Below are positions 29,867 through 36,532 of a stretch of 37,852 nt of DNA, one piece after another (within the stretch, counting starts at the first letter, position 1; every line of letters begins with the position of its first letter). The stretch comes from Zoogloea sp. Its GTDB lineage: Bacteria > Pseudomonadota > Gammaproteobacteria > Burkholderiales > Rhodocyclaceae. The stretch covers positions 1-37,852 of the forward strand of contig WBTZ01000039.1 of assembly GCA_009026175.1 (NCBI GenBank). The letters run 5' to 3'. The notes under the pieces are model-generated. The model saw only the letters and a program-made list of their open reading frames with translations, was not told where the DNA came from and made no database searches. A program made the position numbers and the translations under genes.

Positions 29867-30922
29867 TCAGATGGCCTTGAACAAGGGGCTCCGTACCTGC
29901 TGGGCATCTGCCGCCGAAATGAACTTCTCGGTGTAGATGTCCCGTTCGAAGAGGCGCCCCTGCATCAGGGTGGAGATGCAGGCTTCTATCATCAGCGGCG
30001 GGCCGCACAGATAGGCCTTGTGACCACGGAAGTCATTATCGAAGGCGGCCTTGGCCGCTTCATGGACGAAGCCCCGGAAGCCATTCCAGTCCGAGCCTGC
30101 CGGCTCGTTCGACAGGGCCGGCACATAGCGGAAATTGGGGTGCTGCGCGGCAAGGGCCAGGAACTCGTCGTGGTAATAGAGTTCATCCCGGGCGCGCTGC
30201 CCATAGACCAGGGTGATCGGCTGTACGAAGCCCTCCTCCAGCAGGTCCAGGATCATGCTGCGCGGGCTGGACAGGCCGGAGCCGCCGGCCATGAACACCA
30301 CCGGCACGGCGGCCGACTTCTTGACGAAGAAGCGTCCGTAGGGCCCGCTGATGCGCACCCGCTCGCCGGAGCGCATGGCCTCGTGCACATAGCTGGTGCC
30401 CCGCCCGCCCGGCACGATGCGGATGTTGAGCTCGACCTCGCCATCCGCCGACGGCGGGCTGGCGACGGAGAAGGCGCGGCTGCCGATGCCGCCCGGCAGC
30501 TCCAGGTTCACATACTGGCCGGCCTGGAAGCGCATGGGCGTGTCCAGCCTGATCCACACCCCCTTGATGGTCGGGGTGAGGGATTCGATGCGCGTCACCG
30601 TTCCGTCGAAGTCCCGCACCGGCAGGTTCTCGGCGTCGGGGTCCTCGTCGATCTCGGCCTCGATGACGACGTCGCCCTGCACGGTGGCACAGCAGGCCAG
30701 GCACTTGCCTTCGTCCCGCTCGAAATCCATCAGGGCGAAGCTGGAGGCCTCGCCATGCTCGATCTCGCCATCGCTCACCTGCACCTTGCAGGTGGCGCAC
30801 AGGCCGTGGCAGCAGGCATGGGGCAGATAGATGCCGGCCCGCAGGGCCGCATCGAGGATGGTCTGCCCTTCCTCGATCTCTATGGTCTGGCCAAGGGGCT
30901 CGATGGTCAGCTCGTAAGTCAT
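29867..30922 (-). CDS. dmpP: Phenol hydroxylase reductase component P5
   Basis: A 351-aa NADH-dependent reductase of the DmpP type. The N-terminal plant-type ferredoxin domain binds a [2Fe-2S] cluster through C37, C42 and C45 (CCHGLCATC) and a distal cysteine in KCLACCA. The FAD domain has the R-x-[YF]-S type motif SRAFSVASPP, and the NAD domain has VFMAGGSGLSSPRSMI and a C-terminal YLCGPPLMIEA. It passes electrons from NADH to the diiron oxygenase encoded by the dmpN gene upstream. The start ATG 30922 has AGGAGGG nine bases upstream, inside the hairpin cluster at 30936-31001. It is the last gene of the operon. Confidence 0.95.
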   Translation of the reverse strand: MTYELTIEPLGQTIEIEEGQTILDAALRAGIYLPHACCHGLCATCKVQVSDGEIEHGEASSFALMDFERDEGKCLACCATVQGDVVIEAEIDEDPDAENLPVRDFDGTVTRIESLTPTIKGVWIRLDTPMRFQAGQYVNLELPGGIGSRAFSVASPPSADGEVELNIRIVPGGRGTSYVHEAMRSGERVRISGPYGRFFVKKSAAVPVVFMAGGSGLSSPRSMILDLLEEGFVQPITLVYGQRARDELYYHDEFLALAAQHPNFRYVPALSNEPAGSDWNGFRGFVHEAAKAAFDNDFRGHKAYLCGPPLMIEACISTLMQGRLFERDIYTEKFISAADAQQVRSPLFKAI

Positions 30923-30935
30923 TGGACTACCCTCC

Positions 30936-31001
30936 TGTCGCGCTGCGACATCCTCCCCAAGGGAGGGATCGCGCCCCCTTCGGACGGCCGGGCGGGGGCG
31001 C
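30936..31001. repeat. Cluster of three perfect hairpins between dmpO and dmpP
   Basis: Three stem-loops stand in tandem: TGTCGC-GCT-GCGACA (30936-30950), CCTCCC-CAA-GGGAGG (30952-30966) and GCGCCCCC ... GGGGGCGC (30971-30978 and 30994-31001, 15-base loop). The 94-base gap between the two genes is almost all inverted repeat. Such mosaics are typical of dispersed intergenic repeat elements and could also change the level of dmpP translation or mRNA stability. Confidence 0.55.
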
Positions 31002-31016
31002 TCATGGCCTCCGGCC

Positions 31017-31370
31017 TCATGCCGCCATCAGGCTGTTGAGGCCCGGCGTGCGGAAGCGCAGCTGGTCCTTGTGGCCGATCCCGTTGGCGGCCAGGCTGGC
31101 GTCGAAATCGGGCGTCCAGGGCTGGCCGGACTTGAGCCATTCAACATGCTGCCAGTCGATGGCGGCCGCGTCCGGATCCGGCTGGAGCAGCATGCCCAGC
31201 GGCCCGTTCACCAGTTCGCGGAAGGGAGTTTCCGGCGGCAGGCAGAGCAGGAAGGGTGAAGCGAAGAGCAGGTGGTGATCCCAGCTCACGTAAACGAGCT
31301 GCTTGCCGTGGAAGTTCTCCACCCGGTCGCGGGGGACGGCGAGGTATTCCTTGATGGCGGCGACGGTCAT
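31017..31370 (-). CDS. dmpO: Phenol hydroxylase subunit P4
   Basis: A 117-aa protein matching DmpO, the small gamma subunit of the phenol hydroxylase oxygenase. The start MTVAAIKEYLAVPRD and the middle segment WDHHLLFASPFLLCLP are typical. The subunit stabilises the (alpha-beta-gamma)2 oxygenase. A Shine-Dalgarno AGGAGAC lies upstream of ATG 31370. The gene is separated from dmpN by a 117-base gap holding a REP-like pair, and from dmpP by a hairpin cluster. Confidence 0.93.
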   Translation of the reverse strand: MTVAAIKEYLAVPRDRVENFHGKQLVYVSWDHHLLFASPFLLCLPPETPFRELVNGPLGMLLQPDPDAAAIDWQHVEWLKSGQPWTPDFDASLAANGIGHKDQLRFRTPGLNSLMAA

Positions 31371-31413
31371 TGATGTCTCCTGAATGGTGGTCTGAGTGTC
31401 GCGGGGTGAGACC

Positions 31414-31483
31414 TGTAGGGGCGGCTTCAGCCGCCCGCGGACGATGGATCAACGCTCGGAGGGCGGCTGAAGCCGCCCCTGCA
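31414..31483. repeat. REP-like inverted pair in the dmpN-dmpO gap
   Basis: Two 23-base arms (31414-31436 and 31461-31483) are inverted copies differing at one position. Each arm carries its own hairpin GGGCGGCT-TC-AGCCGCCC. In arm 1 a GTAG precedes the hairpin, and arm 2 has GCAG in the same place on the opposite strand. This is the layout of bacterial REP elements (guide tetranucleotide plus hairpin), mobilised by RAYT transposases, and the inverted pair looks like a BIME. Confidence 0.65.
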
Positions 31484-31487
31484 CACC

Positions 31488-33008
31488 CTATTGGTTGGTG
31501 GTGGCCAGGCCGCGCCAGGCTTCGAAGTTCTTCTGGTCTTCGGAGCCGGCGTAGTCGCCGTTGTCCTTGCCGTCGAGCAGGCTGACCCACTTCATCCATT
31601 CGCCCAGGTCGCCCTTGATCGGGTCCTGGAACAGCTGGGGCATGGGCAGCCAGGCCTGGATGTACTTCTCCGGCTCGTTCTCGAAGATGTGCTGGCAGCC
31701 GTCGGAGCAGAACTGGTACTTCTCGCCCTTGTACACAGTCTCCCGATGGCAGGTCAGGGTCGGGTCGTCCGGCTCGGTGAACACGCTGGGCAGCTGGCAG
31801 GTCTGGCACAGCCTGGCGAGGCCGTAGTTCTTGAACGGGGTGCCGGCGGCGGCCAGCTTCTTGATGTGCTTCCAGCGCGGCCGGTAGTGCTTGTCGAAGG
31901 TATCCGGGTACTTGCCGGCCAGCCAGTCCATGTCGGCATCCGACGGGATCCAGCTGTGGAAGGACGTGCCGAAGCTCCACTGGTAGAGACCCAGCATGAA
32001 CTGGTGGGACATGTGGTCGATGGCCTTTTCGGCGTCGTCCCAGCCCTTGGGCGGCTTGATGCCGTAGCGGGCCAGGTCCTTGAACAGGGCGCCACCGTTC
32101 TCCACGCCGTAGATGTCCCAGGCCTCGCGCCACGACATGACGCGCTTGGGCAGCATGTAGTCCATCATGGTGCTGACCAGGCCGAGCACCCGGAAGCCGC
32201 GCCAGAACCACTTGTCGATCCAGTTCTGGACGATGGGCAGGTTGTCCGGGTCCTGCTCGAGGATGAACTTGATGACCTCGAGGCCCAGGGTCATGTGGCG
32301 GGCCTCGTCCGACTGGGCCGAGAAGCCGAAGGTCACGGTGGCCATGTCGCCGTTGTAGGCGGCGCCGGACATGAAGGGCACGAAGAGCAGGTTGGTCAGC
32401 ACGTACTCGAAGCTGAAGCCGATCGCGATCATGAACTCGAAGGGCCCCGCCGACATGGAATCGTCGAAGAAGGAGCGCGCCACCGAGGTGTACCAGATGC
32501 GGTCGCGCTGGTCGGCAAAGGCGTGAAAGCCGTTGTAGTAACGGTTGTAGTTGGACATCGCATGGATCTGCGTCTGGGCGTGACGGATCTCGTCGATGGC
32601 CTGCATCTGGCAGGCGACCTGCGGGCCGACCCCCGGGAACTCCCGGCCAACCCGGGCGAAGCCCCGGTGGGCGGCGTATTCGCCCGGGCTGATGGCCTGC
32701 AGGAAGATCTTCAGGGCCGACAGGTAGCGGGCGTCGGTGAGGTTGAGGTGACCGTTGTTCTGGGCGTGGGCGTCGATGATCGCGTAGAACTTGCGCTCCT
32801 TCTCGGCCTGGTACTTCCAGTAGGCATCCATGGTCAGGCGGAAGGGGTCCTCCCACTTGTCCCAGTCGTGGATCTTGATGCCCTCGTAGTTCATGTAGGG
32901 GTAGAGCTCGTCCTTGCTGTGGTAGCTCGGCTCCCAGCCCAGGTCGCGGGTCATCAGCTTGTACTTGTCCTTGAGACCGAGTTTCTTCTTGGCGACTTTC
33001 ATGTCCAT
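31488..33008 (-). CDS. dmpN: Phenol hydroxylase large oxygenase subunit P3 (diiron)
   Basis: A 506-aa DmpN-type catalytic alpha subunit. The start is ATG 33008 (MDMKVAKKKLG), eight bases after AAGGAGGAC. The frame is open to TTG 33026. The two diiron motifs are intact: DEIRH with E140 and H143, and DEARH with E235 and H238. A C-terminal YHS-like domain (about residues 415-470) has cysteines in CQTCQLP and FCSDGC that should bind zinc. The enzyme inserts oxygen at the ortho position of phenol to give catechol. The downstream REP-like pair begins 4 bases past the stop. The gene lies 14 bases after dmpM. Confidence 0.96.
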   Translation of the reverse strand: MDMKVAKKKLGLKDKYKLMTRDLGWEPSYHSKDELYPYMNYEGIKIHDWDKWEDPFRLTMDAYWKYQAEKERKFYAIIDAHAQNNGHLNLTDARYLSALKIFLQAISPGEYAAHRGFARVGREFPGVGPQVACQMQAIDEIRHAQTQIHAMSNYNRYYNGFHAFADQRDRIWYTSVARSFFDDSMSAGPFEFMIAIGFSFEYVLTNLLFVPFMSGAAYNGDMATVTFGFSAQSDEARHMTLGLEVIKFILEQDPDNLPIVQNWIDKWFWRGFRVLGLVSTMMDYMLPKRVMSWREAWDIYGVENGGALFKDLARYGIKPPKGWDDAEKAIDHMSHQFMLGLYQWSFGTSFHSWIPSDADMDWLAGKYPDTFDKHYRPRWKHIKKLAAAGTPFKNYGLARLCQTCQLPSVFTEPDDPTLTCHRETVYKGEKYQFCSDGCQHIFENEPEKYIQAWLPMPQLFQDPIKGDLGEWMKWVSLLDGKDNGDYAGSEDQKNFEAWRGLATTNQ

Positions 33009-33022
33009 GGCGGGGTCCTCCT

Positions 33023-33292
33023 TCAATCGTTCCAGCTGAGGGTGAGGGTTTCGTCGTCTTCAACCACGTGCCCGGTGAGGGAGATGAGGTTGATGTGGAT
33101 TTCCTGCAGGTCGAAATCGCGTCCGAGCTGCTCTTCGATGGTGGCGCGGCGGATCACCAGGCGGCCCTGGGCGTCGATCTTGACCATGGCCGGCTGGCGA
33201 TGGACGATCGCCTGGGGGTTGTCGATCTCGATGGCCTCGATGATCGGGCGGGTTTCTTCGTTGGCCTGCAGGGCTATGAATACGGTGGACAT
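33023..33292 (-). CDS. dmpM: Phenol hydroxylase regulatory subunit P2
   Basis: An 89-aa protein of the DmpM/MmoB effector family, which has no cofactor and binds the oxygenase to couple electron transfer to substrate oxidation. Typical features are MSTVFIALQANEETRP at the start, IDNPQAIVH and the central RLVIRRATIEEQLGRDFDLQEI segment. The start ATG 33292 lies ten bases downstream of the dmpL stop, and its stop lies 14 bases before dmpN, so tight co-expression is expected. Confidence 0.95.
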   Translation of the reverse strand: MSTVFIALQANEETRPIIEAIEIDNPQAIVHRQPAMVKIDAQGRLVIRRATIEEQLGRDFDLQEIHINLISLTGHVVEDDETLTLSWND

Positions 33293-33301
33293 GGCGGCCT
33301 T

Positions 33302-34294
33302 TCAGAGGGTGATGCCGGTCTTCAGGACACGCGCCTTGAAGGCTTCGAGCTGCTCGCCGACGGCCTCGTCGGCCGCGCTGCCGAGGGCCAGTTCCACCAC
33401 CGGCACCATGGCGGAGGCGGCGCGGGCGCTCCACTGGCGGATCCACTCGGTGAGCACGGCACGGTTGGCGTCGGATTCGGCTGCCGCCACCTTGATGACG
33501 GCGTCCACCCACTTGCGGGTCTCGTCGAACCAGTCGCTCATGAACTGGGTCAGCATGGCCACGGCCGAGGCGCCGCGCACCGACAGGTGCTCATCGACGA
33601 TGCGCTCGTACACCAGCGGGTACAGCAGCCCGTCGAGGGCCAGGTTCTGGGCCACGAACAGCTCGAAGGGGTCGCGGCAGGCCAGGCAGTCCTCCACGTA
33701 GCGGCGCAGCGGCTGCCAGGTGACGTCGTCCAGCCAGGCCTTCTTGCCGGCGTCGAGGGCTTCGGTGTCGCCCAGCAGCAGGCCCAGGCGCGACAGGTAC
33801 TGGGCGATGCCCAGGTTGTCCATGGCGTGGTACATGCAGGGCTGGGTGAAGATCACGCCATAGCCGTAGCCGCACACCGAGGTGTTGTTCTGGTTGGCCC
33901 CCCAGGCCGCATGGCGCAGGGGCACCAGCACGTTCAGCGCCACGGCGCGCAGCTCGTCGGAGAGCATGTCGGCCAGCCCGCGGGATTCGACGAAGCTGAA
34001 GTTGGCCTCGGCGGTCTCCTGCTGGCGGGCGCGGGTCAGGGTGTAGGTGCTGTAGTAGAACTGGCGCGGATCCTTCAGGGCGTACCAGTCGGCCATCACG
34101 ATGCGGGTCAGGGAGGCATCGTAGAGCTGGTGGTCCGGGTCCCAGGTGGGCCGGTAGTGCAGGTTCTCGGCGGCCTGGATGTCGTAGCTGCCTTCCTGGT
34201 AGCGGGAGGCCGCCTTGTCGCCGAAGCGGCGGACGAGGTGGTCGAAGGCCTGGCGCTGGGGCTGGATGGCGACCGTGCGGAGGTCGATCTGCAT
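33302..34294 (-). CDS. dmpL: Phenol hydroxylase beta subunit P1
   Basis: A 330-aa DmpL-type beta subunit, close to the usual length. It is helical, with family signatures MQIDLRTVAIQPQRQAFDHL at the start, RPTWDPDHQLYDASLTRIVM and YGYGVIFTQPCMYHAMDNLG. It has the ferritin-like fold of the alpha subunit but no iron site, and pairs with the dmpN product. AGGAGA precedes ATG 34294. It follows dmpK after 33 bases and precedes dmpM by 9. Confidence 0.95.
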   Translation of the reverse strand: MQIDLRTVAIQPQRQAFDHLVRRFGDKAASRYQEGSYDIQAAENLHYRPTWDPDHQLYDASLTRIVMADWYALKDPRQFYYSTYTLTRARQQETAEANFSFVESRGLADMLSDELRAVALNVLVPLRHAAWGANQNNTSVCGYGYGVIFTQPCMYHAMDNLGIAQYLSRLGLLLGDTEALDAGKKAWLDDVTWQPLRRYVEDCLACRDPFELFVAQNLALDGLLYPLVYERIVDEHLSVRGASAVAMLTQFMSDWFDETRKWVDAVIKVAAAESDANRAVLTEWIRQWSARAASAMVPVVELALGSAADEAVGEQLEAFKARVLKTGITL

Positions 34295-34327
34295 GGGGTG
34301 TGTCTCCTGGTGAAACGTGTCGGTGGC

Positions 34328-34585
34328 TTACTTGAAGCGGGTGTGGGTGGCGTCGGCCAGGCGCCAGTCCCAGTCCCCCTGGGGCGCGTCCGGGTCGCGC
34401 GGGGGCAGCATCTCCACCCGGTTGGCCGCACAGAACTCGGCAAAGGCCTCCCGGCCGAGGATCATCTCCACGAAGATCTCCGGCTCGCCGATGGCGAACT
34501 CGAACTCGATGAAGCCGTTGGGCCGTTCGCCGCTGAGACGGACGAAACGGCGGGTGGTGTCCATGGGAGGCGCTTCGCTGCTCAT
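34328..34585 (-). CDS. dmpK: Phenol hydroxylase assembly subunit P0
   Basis: An 85-aa protein matching DmpK, which helps assemble the active oxygenase by assisting iron insertion. Characteristic segments are RRFVRLSGERPNGFIEFEF and the IFVEMILGREAFAEFCAANRV stretch. The start ATG 34585 lies 7 bases after the catechol dioxygenase stop; M8 at 34564 is the alternative but has no better Shine-Dalgarno. In Pseudomonas CF600 dmpK is the first gene of the operon, whereas here it comes third, behind dmpQ and dmpB. Confidence 0.93.
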   Translation of the reverse strand: MSSEAPPMDTTRRFVRLSGERPNGFIEFEFAIGEPEIFVEMILGREAFAEFCAANRVEMLPPRDPDAPQGDWDWRLADATHTRFK

Positions 34586-34592
34586 GGCGGCC

Positions 34593-35522
34593 TCAGCTGA
34601 CCACGGTGAGGAAGGTCTCGTGCAGCTTGCGCTGCGGGTAATCCAGGCCCTGGCCGAAGTTGTCGAAGGTCCAGGTCATGGTCTCGTAGTCGGGGTAAGG
34701 CAGATGGCCGCCGAAGAAGGTCTCGAAGCGGTTGCCGGACGGGTCCCAGGCGTAGATGGTGCAGCCGCGGGTGACCCCGTGGCGGGTCGGGCCGATGTCC
34801 ACCGGCACCGTGTTCATGGACATGATGTCGCCAGCCCGCAGCACCTGCTCCCAGCTCTCCATCAGGAAGGAACAGTGGTGCAGCTTGCCGGGCTCCGGGT
34901 ATTCGGCGAAGGCGATGTCATGCACCTTCTGGCCGCAGGACAGCCAGATCGCCGCGTTGGCGTTGCCGTCCGGGGTCAGGACGCGCTCGACCAGGTAGAA
35001 GCCGAGGACCTCGGTGAAGATCTTCTGCACCTCGGCCACGTTGGGGCCATAGAGCAGCGCGTGGTCGAGGCGCACCGGCCCGATGCCGTGTTCCCGCTGC
35101 AGGCTCCACGGCGCCGGGTTGACCAGCGGAATGCCGTTGCCGACCTTGGTCTTCTCGGCGTAGAGCTCCATCACATGGCCCGACGGCAGGGTGAAGCGCA
35201 CCCGCTCGCCGGTCTCCAGCATTTCACCGGCGGGGATGCGCTCGGTGGCGATACCGTAGGCCTTGAGGCCCGCCTCCAGGCGGTCGAGATTGGCCTTGTC
35301 CAGCACCCGGAAGCCGAGGAAGTCGATGCCGGCCCGGTCGGATTCGCGGATCACGTAGCTGTGGTGATCGCGCTCGTCCCAGCACTTGAAATAGACCCGG
35401 CCCTGGGCATCACGCCCGGTTTCCACCAGGCCCAGCACATCACGGTAGAAGCGCACCGACTCTTCCAGGTCCAGCACGCGCACCTGGGCGTGGCCCGGGC
35501 GCAGAACACCAGTCATTGCCAT
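34593..35522 (-). CDS. dmpB: Catechol 2,3-dioxygenase (extradiol)
   Basis: A 309-aa enzyme of the XylE/DmpB type with two vicinal oxygen chelate domains (about 5-125 and 145-280). The Fe(II) ligands are in place: H154 (RLDHALL), H215 (LHHCSF) and E267 (NRFETFF), each within two positions of XylE H153, H214 and E265. It opens the catechol ring by meta cleavage to 2-hydroxymuconic semialdehyde. GAGGAGAC lies 7 bases before ATG 35522. The gene sits between the ferredoxin that repairs it and the dmpK gene. No enzyme for the next step is in the window. Confidence 0.96.
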   Translation of the reverse strand: MAMTGVLRPGHAQVRVLDLEESVRFYRDVLGLVETGRDAQGRVYFKCWDERDHHSYVIRESDRAGIDFLGFRVLDKANLDRLEAGLKAYGIATERIPAGEMLETGERVRFTLPSGHVMELYAEKTKVGNGIPLVNPAPWSLQREHGIGPVRLDHALLYGPNVAEVQKIFTEVLGFYLVERVLTPDGNANAAIWLSCGQKVHDIAFAEYPEPGKLHHCSFLMESWEQVLRAGDIMSMNTVPVDIGPTRHGVTRGCTIYAWDPSGNRFETFFGGHLPYPDYETMTWTFDNFGQGLDYPQRKLHETFLTVVS

Positions 35523-35548
35523 ATCTTGTCTCCTCTTTTGTTCAGGAT

Positions 35549-35893
35549 CTATCGGGTAACAGGGGGTGTAACAGAGCTAACTGGGCGGACGACGCCGCAG
35601 ACGGATTTCTGCAGCTTGCCGACCACCTTCAGGGACAGGTCGCTGGCCGGATAGACCCGGCAGGCCAGCAGGCGACCCGCAGCCCGGTCCGCGTCATCGA
35701 CGTGGTCCCGGCTCATGGCGCGGGTGCCGAACTCGCCACTGACGATCTCGACCTTGCAGACGCCGCAGCCGCCACCGCGACAGCCCGCGGGGATGCCCCG
35801 CCGGCCCAGGCGGGCCATGGCCGCCAGCAGAGACTCCTCACCGGCGCAGGCATAGCGCTCGCCGGTGTCTTCGATGGTGACGGTGTGTTGCAT
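35549..35893 (-). CDS. dmpQ: Plant-type ferredoxin, DmpQ/XylT-like
   Basis: A 114-aa [2Fe-2S] ferredoxin. The cluster ligands are in CRGGGCGVC (CX4CX2C) and a distal cysteine in LLACRV. It should reactivate catechol 2,3-dioxygenase by reducing oxidised iron, as XylT does for XylE. It is the first gene of the operon: GGAGGAG lies upstream of ATG 35893, and the sigma-54 promoter is 84 bases further up. In the classical dmp operon this gene follows the hydroxylase genes, so its lead place is unusual. The C-terminus is a little longer than in typical XylT proteins and has an extra cysteine (KSVCGVV). Confidence 0.92.
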   Translation of the reverse strand: MQHTVTIEDTGERYACAGEESLLAAMARLGRRGIPAGCRGGGCGVCKVEIVSGEFGTRAMSRDHVDDADRAAGRLLACRVYPASDLSLKVVGKLQKSVCGVVRPVSSVTPPVTR

Positions 35894-35976
35894 CCGGGTC
35901 TCCTCCGCGGGGCTGTTCGTTTTTGTCCATGGAACCCACCGATCAGACGTTTTGATGGACCCACAAGACCTACTAA

Positions 35977-35992
35977 TGCAGCCGCCGTGCCA
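35977..35992 (-). promoter_or_regulatory. Sigma-54 promoter of the dmp operon
   Basis: On the minus strand TGGCACGGCGGCTGCA matches the -24/-12 consensus TGGCACRNNNTTGCA-type at all key positions (GG at -24, GC at -12), with C in place of one T. Transcription would begin near 35966, giving a 73-base leader before dmpQ. Sigma-54 control with a phenol-sensing XylR/DmpR-type activator is the rule for this operon family. Confidence 0.75.
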
Positions 35993-36066
35993 CTCGCGCC
36001 AAGCGCTTGTTGCACAAGGGAAAAGACTGGAATTGAGGAGAATGGCGCAGAGGGCGCGCCTGACGG

Positions 36067-36098
36067 TTTTGTCCGAGCCCCCTGCAGGGGTGACAAAA
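36067..36098. promoter_or_regulatory. Candidate upstream activator site (dyad)
   Basis: TTTTGTC and GACAAAA are exact complements at the two ends of this 32-base stretch, with the palindrome CCCCTGCAGGGG inside. It lies about 100-130 bases upstream of the predicted dmp transcription start, the normal distance for an activator of the NtrC/XylR family. It does not match the TTGATCAATTGATCAA XylR consensus. Confidence 0.45.
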
Positions 36099-36193
36099 AC
36101 GTAAAGCTGCAGCGCAGCAAAAAATGAGGGAGTGGCTCCCTAAGGAACCGGGAGACAATCAGGCGGGAATCACGGAAACAACAGGATCAAAGC

Positions 36194-36502
36194 ATGCACC
36201 GGACCTGCCGCCCTGCTCGCAGCATCGCCCTCGCCGGCCTGTGCAGTGTCCTGGGCGGCTGCCTGTTCCTGCCCCAGAGCACCACCCGCTACGACCCGGC
36301 CTGCGGCATCCTCGAAAACCACATGACCCTGCAGGCCTACCAGGTGGCGGCCTTCGGCGGCTGCCGCAACGAGGGCTGCGCGGAATTGCTGGTGCTGGCC
36401 GGCGCCGTCTCGGCGGCCTCCTTCGTGGTGTCGGGCAGCGTGGTGGTGGTCGGCGAAGTGGTGTACTGGCTGGAGGCCAAGGGGCGCTGCATGGTGCGCT
36501 GA
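36194..36502 (+). CDS. Small predicted lipoprotein
   Basis: A 102-aa protein with a signal peptide and lipobox LGGC (C23 lipidated), so it should be anchored to the membrane after export. I do not recognise the family. The mature part has five cysteines (in PACGI, GGCRNEGCAEL and GRCMVR, plus the lipid anchor) and a hydrophobic segment (about 65-90, AGAVSAASFVVSGSVVVVGEV) that could span the membrane. It is divergent from the dmp operon and ends 30 bases before the stop of the convergent MFS gene. The paired cysteines suggest disulfide bonds. No functional link to phenol degradation is visible. Confidence 0.7.
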   Translation: MHRTCRPARSIALAGLCSVLGGCLFLPQSTTRYDPACGILENHMTLQAYQVAAFGGCRNEGCAELLVLAGAVSAASFVVSGSVVVVGEVVYWLEAKGRCMVR

Positions 36503-36532
36503 TGCCGCGCCCCTTCGAAGACGACGGAGTCG

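Larger units (their letters stand above)
35894..36193. other. 300-base divergent intergenic region before the dmp operon
   Basis: This gap holds the sigma-54 promoter at 35977-35992 and the dyad at 36067-36098. It also holds a perfect hairpin AGGGAG-TGG-CTCCCT (36127-36141) nearer the lipoprotein gene. No open frame here looks coding. No regulator gene is present on either side. Confidence 0.6.

Noticed and set aside
31141-33063. Alternative minus-strand frame over dmpN and dmpO
   Set aside because: The dmpN frame holds both diiron motifs, while this frame is Arg- and Pro-rich with no motif.
35894-36193. Search for a XylR/DmpR-type activator gene near the dmp operon
   Set aside because: No open frame with AAA+ or V4R features occurs on either strand here or elsewhere in the window.
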